Shown here: positions 57,661 through 64,000 of the stretch, one piece after another
How positions within the stretch are numbered: position 1 is the stretch's first letter
How the letters are laid out: each line of letters starts with the position of its first letter
Source of the DNA: Chelydra serpentina
Taxonomy: Eukaryota; Chordata; Testudines; Chelydridae
Assembly (NCBI GenBank): GCA_037349315.1
Contig: JBAIAC010000001.1
Location: forward strand, 2,976,001-3,040,000
Length of the DNA: 64,000 nt
Direction: 5' to 3'
Program-made: the position numbers and the translations under genes
Notes under the pieces: generated by a model
Told to the model about the DNA's origin: nothing
The model's database searches: none
What the model saw: only the letters and a program-made list of their open reading frames with translations

Positions 57661-59063
57661 ACATACTGGTTCCTTACCACTTTCCTATAGCCCTCTGGCC
57701 GGGAAGGAGGTAGGGGACTGCTGCTCCTGCTCATCTTTCTGGGGCTGCTGCTAGGCCCTGGGCCCTCCCAGCTGCTGTTTGCTGCTACTGCTGCTCCAGC
57801 TTCTCCCCTGGCTAGGGCAGGCACCCCTCCCACTACTCTACTCTCTGGTTGCTGGCTGCCTGGCAGCTGAACCCCCTCCCCCCCCAACACCTTGGTTGCT
57901 GCTACTCCTGCTGCTGCAGCAACCCCTTGGGGGGGAGGGGGCCTGCTGGCCCTCTCCCCAGAGGAGGGGTGTGAGGGACCCCTGCTCCAGCCGCTGCTGT
58001 GACCACCACCACCACCACCACCTGTGAGGGGTCCTGCCTGACCACCGGACCACCGCCTGGAGTTGCTGGAGCTGCTGCTGCTGCCCTGTTCGCTGCCAGG
58101 AAGCTGCTGGTACCCAGAGGAGGAAGACCCGGAAGACCGTCGGCGGAGACTCTGCAGACCACCGTGGAGGGGGCCTCCAAGAACTGAGTAATTTTTCGAA
58201 CTGTGCTCTAGTGGTGGGGGTATTGACTGTGTTTGCAGGCGCACAGGGGGTGTGGCATAGAGCCTGCCCCCTGGTTCATCTGTGCCCCCTCCAACCCCAC
58301 CACCACCGCTGCCCCCTCCTCCACCACCACCACCTCTGCTGCCTGCTCACCGTCTGTCCTGGTTCCTGCCCCTGGACTCAGCCGCTTGCCTGGCTAGCCG
58401 AGCCCGTTTCCACCTTTTGGGCCTAAAGCAGCAGCCAGCCCAACATTGACTTTGCACAAGCGCACGTGGGTGCACGTGCCCCTCCCCATTCCCCTTGGAC
58501 TGACCCTCCCCCTCCATCAGCACGCCCCTTGCTTTGTCCCTTGCCACCTGCCCCATTTCCCCTTGCAGCTATCTGGGCCCCTCTCCTTTTTTTGGTCCCA
58601 GCCCCTGGCTAGTTTCAGTTTTGCCCACCCCGCCCCTCTCCCTCTGCAGCCTTGTTTGTTTGCCCCGCCCTAGCCCTCAAACTAGTCCCTTGGTTTTCTG
58701 CCCCATTCCCAGTTGGTTGTCTCCCTCCCCCTGAAGCTCCGTTTGCCCTGATTAGCCCCCCGCTTTTGTGAACCCATGCCCCCTCCCATGCGCTTGTGCC
58801 CCTCCCCTGTTTAATTTTGACCCTATCTCACTGCACCCCCATGCTGTTATATCATCCCCTCCCCTAGTGCAACAAGGGGAGCCGGATTTCCCAGCTTGAG
58901 TTGGTGACTGAGCCCTATCCCCGCACTAGTCCGAGACAACCCTGAACCCTGTCCCCACTTTTGTGCCCTCCTCACCTGCCTGCAGCCTAGCAGGGAGGAG
59001 TGGTCACCCCCAATTCCTCTCCCCCCCCCCCCTCAAGAGTTTTCCCTTCCTCCCCTGCTCATC
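57661..59063 (+). promoter_or_regulatory. GC-rich 5' UTR of the Tx1-type LINE
   Basis: About 1.4 kb of C- and G-rich DNA precede ORF1. It contains CTG/CTC-rich runs, a (ACC)n stretch at about 58003-58022 and a long pyrimidine-rich part. No reading frame in it is credible. In L1/Tx1-type LINEs this region carries the internal promoter, but no specific promoter motif was verified here. Confidence 0.6.
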
Positions 59064-61943
59064 ATGGCGGGCGATATGGAGGGAGAAGCCCCTCCAGACG
59101 GCACGGCCTCCCCTCCTCCGCCTGTTCCCCCGTCACCCTCCCAAGCCTCTACCTTACCCGCCGCTGCCGAACCACCTGCTCTCGCCCCCACTGGGGCACC
59201 GGCAGCGGCGGACTCTGAAGACACCTCCGTTGCTGCCACGTCCCTCGCCCCCCATGATCCTGGGGGAGCCCCCCCAGCCGGCAGGAAGGGCCAGGGTAAA
59301 AAGAAGGGTAAGGGCCCCGCGACAAAGGCCAAGCCCTCCATGGCAGAGGCAGCCACTACCGCCACGGCATCCTTCCCTGCTGTTCCCTCTACCAGCTCTG
59401 CGGGTGTCCCACCCCCGGCCCCCAGGGCATACGCCCAGGTGGCGGCAACCCCCCCACCTGCCGCAACGTCACCTAACCCGCCCACCGCCTCAGCTACCAT
59501 CTATAGTGGCCGGGGCCCCTTTCCCACCTTGACCAGGAGGCATGGCGTCCGTTGCCTCCTGGTACCCGCCTCGCCCCACGTAGAAACCTATGTGCGGGCG
59601 TTGGCGAGGGTGGTGGGGCCCACAGCCATCGTAGCGGCCTCCAAAATGTATGGAAAGGTAGTCTTCTTCCTCGCATCCGAGGCCGCGGCCCAAGAGGCGG
59701 TGGAGAAGGGCCTGGCAGTGGGGGGCGTGTTCGTCCCACTAGAGCCGCTGGAGGACTTGGGCGTCCGCCTAGTCCTCACTTCCGTCCCTCCCTTCCTCCC
59801 CAATGCCGCCCTGTTACCTGCCCTCTCTGCCCTGGGGAGACCCATCTCTGTAGTCAGCCCTCTCCCACTGGGCTGCAAAGACCCCGCCCTCCGTCACATC
59901 CTCTCGTTCCGCCGGCAGGTGCAGCTCCAAATGCCGCTGGCTGCACGTGACGGGGAGGCGCTCGAGGGGTCCTTTATGGTCCCCTTTCACGGGGCCCGTT
60001 ACCGGATATATTATTCCACGGGGGAGGCTCGGTGCTACCTCTGCCGGGCGATGGGACACGTCCGGAGGGACTGTCCCTTGGCCCGGCAAGGAGGAGCATC
60101 CGAGACCCCCGAGCCCCGGCAGGGCGTCGGCCCTGTCATCGCCGGCGCCCCTGAATGCCCGGTGCCCAGAGCCGCCCCTCCTCCTTCCCAGTCCACCGCT
60201 GCTCCCACTCGGGCCCTGGGAGTACCTCCCCCAGTGTGCCCAGACGAGTGGGAGAGGCCCGCTGCGAACAGTCTGCTGAGGCCTGTGGAGGAGGGTGAGG
60301 CAGGGATACCGCCGGGCGTGGGAGAGGGCCCTCCCCAGAGAGATTTTTCTCTCCCTTATGCTGCCCCACCACTACCTCCCCGAGTCCCTAAGAAATTGCC
60401 CCTCCCCCTTGACCCGACCCTTACTAGCCAGCCCCCAGCTGAAGCCATGGAGGACTGGGCCTTAGTACAGGGGAAGCGGGGCAAGCGGAAGGCTCGAGCC
60501 CCGCTCCTTTCCACTGATGCGGAAGCCCCCCGGAAGACCAGGAAGGGGGGCACTGATGCCGAACCTTCCGCTTTGCCCCCGAGCGGCTTTTGTCCGCCGG
60601 AACCGGCTGGGAAAGACGTGGCAGCACCGGAAGATATTACCGCCCCTCCCTCGGAAGCCCCCGAAGGAGCCCCTTCTGCCCCCTTTGTCGACCCTGCGCA
60701 CCCTGACCCGAGCATCGCTTCAGGTGCCGGCGGAGAGAACCCCGGGGTGGCAGAAGGTGACCTGCCCTCTATCTATGAGGAGATCGAGGCCCTGGGTCTG
60801 ACCCCAATCACCCAGGGGGAGGACGACCCTTTACCAGCAGGCCTCGATGTCAATGACCTCACCCCAGTGCCCCTTTCCCCCCTCTCCCCATGCTCCCTCC
60901 CCTTGACCGTCGGTTCCACTCCCACCTCCGAGGATCCCCTGGGCTCTTCCACCTGCCCGGTCGCAAGTGACACCTCGCTGACGGCCGCCAAGCCTCCTGA
61001 AGCGACGGCCGGTGCCCTGCGGCCGGGACCCGAACCCCAGGGGGTACCCCTCAATGGGGTGGGACAACGGTTCTCCTTCCCAGGCGGGGACCCCGCAAAT
61101 TTCTGTCCACCTCCCGATGCCGTGGCTGTAACACGAGCCATCATACCAGAGCCCGGCATCGTGGGGGGTCCCCTTCCCAATTCCCAGATCCCTCAGCCAC
61201 ACCAAGAGAGGCCACCTCCCAGTGGCCCAGCTCCTGCGGCTCACGATCCTCTACCCGTTCCTCAGCCCGGCCCTGCTCATGTCCCTTTCCCTGCCCCTAC
61301 TTCTGATCCCTGCCCTGCCCCTGATGCCGTCCCAATCTCCTACACCTCCCATGGTGACACTGCCGCCCCTGGGGCTGTCTCCCTCCCCTTAACAGAGGAT
61401 GACCCCCAGGGAGCGGCTCCAGTATTTCCTCATCCCGAACCACCAGAGTCTGCTCTTCTCCCTCCACCACCTCCCCCAACTAAGCCGAATTTTGGGTTGG
61501 GCCCTAAGGTGCCGGCCCAGCGGGAGCTGCGTCGAGGGTCCGCCCCTTGCCTGTCTGTTTCGGTGGGCCATAGGGCTGTGTCAGGGGCCCCTTCTTTCGA
61601 TAGCCAGGAGCCAGTAACACCGGCCCCCCATACGCTGCGAGAGGAGCTGCGGGAGTTCTTGGAGGACGTCCGGGGCTCCCGCAACAAAGTACAGCTCGCT
61701 CTGCAGCGATGGGGGGATTTCCACCAAATCCTCCAGGCCGCGAGGGCCCTCATGGGGGAGGGTAAAGGGACTGGGAAGCAGGCCGCCACGGCCTACCAAC
61801 GGGTCCGCCTTTTCCGTGACTCACTACTCAGCTACGGGGTGGGTCACGGATTGTTACGCGGCCCGATGGGGGCCGTGAGTGAGTCTGCCAGCAAGGATCC
61901 CCCCCAGCCCTCCTCATGGCATCTCTCCTCTTCGCAACATTAA
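59064..61943 (+). CDS. Tx1-type LINE ORF1 protein
   Basis: A 959-codon frame from ATG 59064. Residues 1-150 are Pro/Ala-rich and disordered-looking, with a Lys-rich patch (GKKKGKGPATKAK). Residues about 155-300 have the look of an RNA-recognition fold (RCLLVPASPHVETYVRALAR, KVVFFLASEAAAQEAVEKG). A CCHC zinc knuckle, CYLCRAMGHVRRDC, is at residues 324-337. The rest is a very long Pro-rich region with a final helical block (REELREFLEDVRGSRNKVQL). By analogy ORF1 binds its own RNA to form the transposition particle. The protein is longer than typical ORF1 proteins. The frame is intact; its last 28 nt overlap ORF2. Confidence 0.85.
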   Translation: MAGDMEGEAPPDGTASPPPPVPPSPSQASTLPAAAEPPALAPTGAPAAADSEDTSVAATSLAPHDPGGAPPAGRKGQGKKKGKGPATKAKPSMAEAATTATASFPAVPSTSSAGVPPPAPRAYAQVAATPPPAATSPNPPTASATIYSGRGPFPTLTRRHGVRCLLVPASPHVETYVRALARVVGPTAIVAASKMYGKVVFFLASEAAAQEAVEKGLAVGGVFVPLEPLEDLGVRLVLTSVPPFLPNAALLPALSALGRPISVVSPLPLGCKDPALRHILSFRRQVQLQMPLAARDGEALEGSFMVPFHGARYRIYYSTGEARCYLCRAMGHVRRDCPLARQGGASETPEPRQGVGPVIAGAPECPVPRAAPPPSQSTAAPTRALGVPPPVCPDEWERPAANSLLRPVEEGEAGIPPGVGEGPPQRDFSLPYAAPPLPPRVPKKLPLPLDPTLTSQPPAEAMEDWALVQGKRGKRKARAPLLSTDAEAPRKTRKGGTDAEPSALPPSGFCPPEPAGKDVAAPEDITAPPSEAPEGAPSAPFVDPAHPDPSIASGAGGENPGVAEGDLPSIYEEIEALGLTPITQGEDDPLPAGLDVNDLTPVPLSPLSPCSLPLTVGSTPTSEDPLGSSTCPVASDTSLTAAKPPEATAGALRPGPEPQGVPLNGVGQRFSFPGGDPANFCPPPDAVAVTRAIIPEPGIVGGPLPNSQIPQPHQERPPPSGPAPAAHDPLPVPQPGPAHVPFPAPTSDPCPAPDAVPISYTSHGDTAAPGAVSLPLTEDDPQGAAPVFPHPEPPESALLPPPPPPTKPNFGLGPKVPAQRELRRGSAPCLSVSVGHRAVSGAPSFDSQEPVTPAPHTLREELREFLEDVRGSRNKVQLALQRWGDFHQILQAARALMGEGKGTGKQAATAYQRVRLFRDSLLSYGVGHGLLRGPMGAVSESASKDPPQPSSWHLSSSQH

Positions 61944-64000
61944 ACACCCGGGGCTGTAGGATGGGTCTCCGCAGGAGCCAGGTGCTCTCCTTCCTTCGGG
62001 AGGGGGGGTACTCTGTAGTGTTCCTGCAGGAGACCCATACGGATCCAGCCGCTGAAGACAGCTGGCGGCTGGAATGGGGGGACAGAGTCTACTTCAGCCA
62101 TCTCTCTGTTCGCCAGGCTGGAGTGGCGACCTTGTTCTCCCCCGACCTACGGCCTGAGGTGCTGGGGGTTGCCGAGGCTGTGCCGGGCCGCCTGCTGCAC
62201 CTACGGGTCCGTATGGAGGGGCTCGTGGTCAATCTCGTCAACATCTATGCCCCGACACCGGGCCCGGAACAACTTCGTTTTTATCAGCAGGCGTCCACCT
62301 TCCTCGGCACCTTGGATCCTCGCGAGTGCCTGGTCCTGGGCGGGGACTTTAACAACACCCTTGAAAAACGGCACCGCTCGGGGATCGAGCAGTGCCCGGC
62401 CGCCGCGGACGTCCTCAGGGAGATTGTCGAACATCACTCCCTGGTGGACGTCTGGCGCGACCACCATCCGGGCGACAGCTCAACCTTCACCTTTGTCCGG
62501 GTGGAGGCCCATCGGTCGCACCACTCCCGGTTGGACCGCATCTATTTATCACGTTTTCACCTTTCGCGGGCCCACTCCTCCAGCGTCCGGCTGGCCCCGT
62601 TCTCTGATCATCATCTTGCTACCGTGACGGCCTCTCTCTGCGCGGAGAGGCCGGGGCCGGCCTATTGGCATTTTAATAACAGTTTGCTGGAGGATGTGGG
62701 TTTCGTGGCGTCCTTCCGGGAGTTCTGGCTGGCCTGGCGAGGGCAGCGGCACGCTTTTCCCTCGGCGCGGCGATGGTGGGACCTAGGGAAGGTACGCGCC
62801 CGGCTCTTCTGCCGTGATTACACCCGGGGCGCCAGCCGACGGAGGGATGCGACGATAGAGCAGTTGGAACGGGAGGTCTTAGAGCTGGAGAGGCGTCTGG
62901 CCGCCAGCCCTGAGGATCCATCCCTCTGTGGGGCGTACCGGGAGAAGCGGGAGGAGCTCCGGGAACTGGAAGATCATCGGGCCAGGGGCGCCTTCGTTCG
63001 ATCCCGCATCCGTCTCCTTCGGGAGATGGATCGCGGCTCCCGCTTCTTCTACGCCCTGGAGAAAAAGAGGGGGGCTAAGAAACACGTCACCTGCCTCCTC
63101 GCAGAGGATGGCACCCCCCTCACAGATCCGGTGGAGATGTGCGGGAGGGCCAAGGCCTTCTACGCGAGCCTTTTCTCCCCGGATCTGACCGATCCTAACG
63201 CTTGCAAAGTGCTCTGGGACGAACTCCCTACGGTCAGCACGGGCGACCGAGACCGGCTAGAGCTGCCTCTCACTCTGGCCGAGTTCTCGGAAGCCCTCCG
63301 TCGCATGCCGACTAATAAATCTCCGGGACTGGACGGGCTGACCGTGGAGTTCTACCGCGTGTTCTGGGACGTCCTCGGCCCAGACCTTGTCACCGTCTGG
63401 GCCGAGTCCTTGCAGGGCGGGGTCCTCCCTCTTTCGTGCAGGCGAGCCGTGCTCGCCTTATTGCCGAAGAAGGGGGACCTCCGCGATTTACGGAATTGGC
63501 GTCCCGTCTCGCTCCTCAGCACGGACTATAAAGTTGTAGCAAAGGCCATCTCGCTGCGGCTTGGGTCCGTGCTGGCGGACGTGGTCCACCCAGACCAGAC
63601 CTACACCGTCCCGGGCCGCACCATTCTCGACAACCTGTATCTGGTCCGGGATCTCTTGGAGCTTGGGTGTAGGGATGGTCTGTCGTTTGCCCTCCTGTCT
63701 CTGGATCAGGAGAAGGCGTTCGACAGGGTGGATCACGGGTACCTCCTGAGCACTCTGCAAGCATTTGGCTTTGGGCCCCAGTTTGTGGGTTTTCTCCAGG
63801 TGCTGTACGCCTCCGCAGAATGTCTGGTCAGGCTCAACTGGACCCTGACCGAGCCGGTCAGCTTCGGGCGAGGAGTACGGCAGGGGTGCCCCCTCTCGGG
63901 CCAGCTGTACGCTCTGGCGATCGAGCCCTTCCTCTGTCTCCTCCGCAGGAGGTTGACGGGGTTGGTGCTCCGAGAGCCGGAGCTGCGGCTGGTCCTGTCG
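61916..64000 (+). CDS. Tx1-type LINE ORF2, open to window end (partial)
   Basis: Translated codon by codon, 695 codons from ATG 61916 to base 64000 contain no stop. The APE endonuclease covers residues 1 to about 235: LNTRG (N10), LQETH (E39), VNIYAP, GGDFNN (D144, N146) and FSDHH (D231, H232). A helical linker follows (EREVLELERRL). Reverse transcriptase begins near residue 465 (TNKSPGLDG), with NWRPVSLLSTDYK, LDQEKAFDRV (catalytic D597) and RQGCPLSGQ (Q656). The FADD-type motif and C-terminus lie beyond the window. The start overlaps the ORF1 end by 28 nt in another frame, suggesting reinitiation. It would nick target DNA and copy the element's RNA. Confidence 0.92.
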   Translation, partial: MASLLFATLNTRGCRMGLRRSQVLSFLREGGYSVVFLQETHTDPAAEDSWRLEWGDRVYFSHLSVRQAGVATLFSPDLRPEVLGVAEAVPGRLLHLRVRMEGLVVNLVNIYAPTPGPEQLRFYQQASTFLGTLDPRECLVLGGDFNNTLEKRHRSGIEQCPAAADVLREIVEHHSLVDVWRDHHPGDSSTFTFVRVEAHRSHHSRLDRIYLSRFHLSRAHSSSVRLAPFSDHHLATVTASLCAERPGPAYWHFNNSLLEDVGFVASFREFWLAWRGQRHAFPSARRWWDLGKVRARLFCRDYTRGASRRRDATIEQLEREVLELERRLAASPEDPSLCGAYREKREELRELEDHRARGAFVRSRIRLLREMDRGSRFFYALEKKRGAKKHVTCLLAEDGTPLTDPVEMCGRAKAFYASLFSPDLTDPNACKVLWDELPTVSTGDRDRLELPLTLAEFSEALRRMPTNKSPGLDGLTVEFYRVFWDVLGPDLVTVWAESLQGGVLPLSCRRAVLALLPKKGDLRDLRNWRPVSLLSTDYKVVAKAISLRLGSVLADVVHPDQTYTVPGRTILDNLYLVRDLLELGCRDGLSFALLSLDQEKAFDRVDHGYLLSTLQAFGFGPQFVGFLQVLYASAECLVRLNWTLTEPVSFGRGVRQGCPLSGQLYALAIEPFLCLLRRRLTGLVLREPELRLVLS

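Larger units (their letters stand above)
57661..64000 (+). mobile_element. Tx1-type (L1 group) LINE, runs off the window
   Basis: A GC-rich non-LTR retrotransposon with a long 5' UTR, ORF1 (59064-61943) and an overlapping ORF2 from 61916 that is open to the window end. No internal stop or frameshift was found in either ORF over 4.9 kb. The reverse transcriptase motifs (LDQEKAFDRV, RQGCPLSGQLYALAIEP) are of the L1/Tx1 type and unlike the CR1 copies nearby. This is the least damaged element in the window. Confidence 0.88.

Noticed and set aside
57585..58244. 219-codon minus-strand frame, Ser/Gly-rich
   Set aside because: It is the antisense of CTG- and CCA-rich DNA in the Tx1 5' UTR; low complexity explains the open frame.
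59033..61789. Several minus-strand frames of 60-155 codons
   Set aside because: They are antisense shadows of the Tx1 ORF1, kept open by the high GC content.
1..64000. CRISPR array, bacterial operons, prophage
   Set aside because: No regularly spaced repeats of CRISPR type and no prokaryotic gene layout; all content is vertebrate mobile DNA.

Overview
The window looks like intergenic or intronic DNA of a cryptodiran turtle. The strongest evidence is two copies of a tRNA-derived SINE with a CR1-type tail (42085-42262, + strand; 45741-45920, - strand), a combination known from cryptodire turtles. Abundant CR1 LINEs, a Penelope-like element, PIF/Harbinger and hAT elements and a Tx1-type LINE agree with this. 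I see no host protein-coding gene, tRNA or rRNA gene, or CRISPR array. All coding capacity that I can support belongs to mobile elements.

Layout. At 1-1024 there is little beyond a hAT-type MITE relic. At 1033-9079 lies a hAT fold-back element with a perfect 8-bp target duplication. It has been invaded in turn by an ERV-like LTR (about 2.2-3.2 kb), a solo LTR (3454-3994) and a Ty3/Gypsy retrotransposon (4359-9042). At 10.18-11.16 kb a GC-rich MITE sits beside a 5'-truncated LINE, each with its own target duplication. At 14.82-16.5 kb is a long single-exon gene for a transposase-like protein of a family I cannot place, broken by one frameshift. At 19.4-24.9 kb are CR1 pieces and a Penelope-like element with a 12-bp target duplication, itself interrupted by a MITE. 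From 25 to 42 kb the DNA is mostly unique, with old MIR- and L3-like relics, a 100-bp hAT MITE with perfect duplication, a decayed CR1 (32.2-34.5 kb) and LTR pieces.

From 42 to 64 kb the elements are dense and younger: SINE, CR1 (42.45-44.87 kb), a MITE split by a second SINE, and a CR1 (48.2-56.2 kb) split by a 5-kb Harbinger transposon (50115-55117). A GC-rich Tx1-type LINE then runs off the right edge, with a 959-codon ORF1 and an ORF2 that stays open for 695 codons to the window end.

How the parts work together. CR1 supplies the reverse transcription machinery that the SINEs appear to borrow through their shared 3' tails. Harbinger carries a transposase gene and a convergent, spliced Myb/SANT-like accessory gene, and the window also holds MITEs with Harbinger-like ends. 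The Tx1 element has overlapping ORFs for an RNA-binding protein and an endonuclease/reverse transcriptase. Most other coding regions are broken by stops, frameshifts or deletions. The nesting gives a clear order of insertion events.
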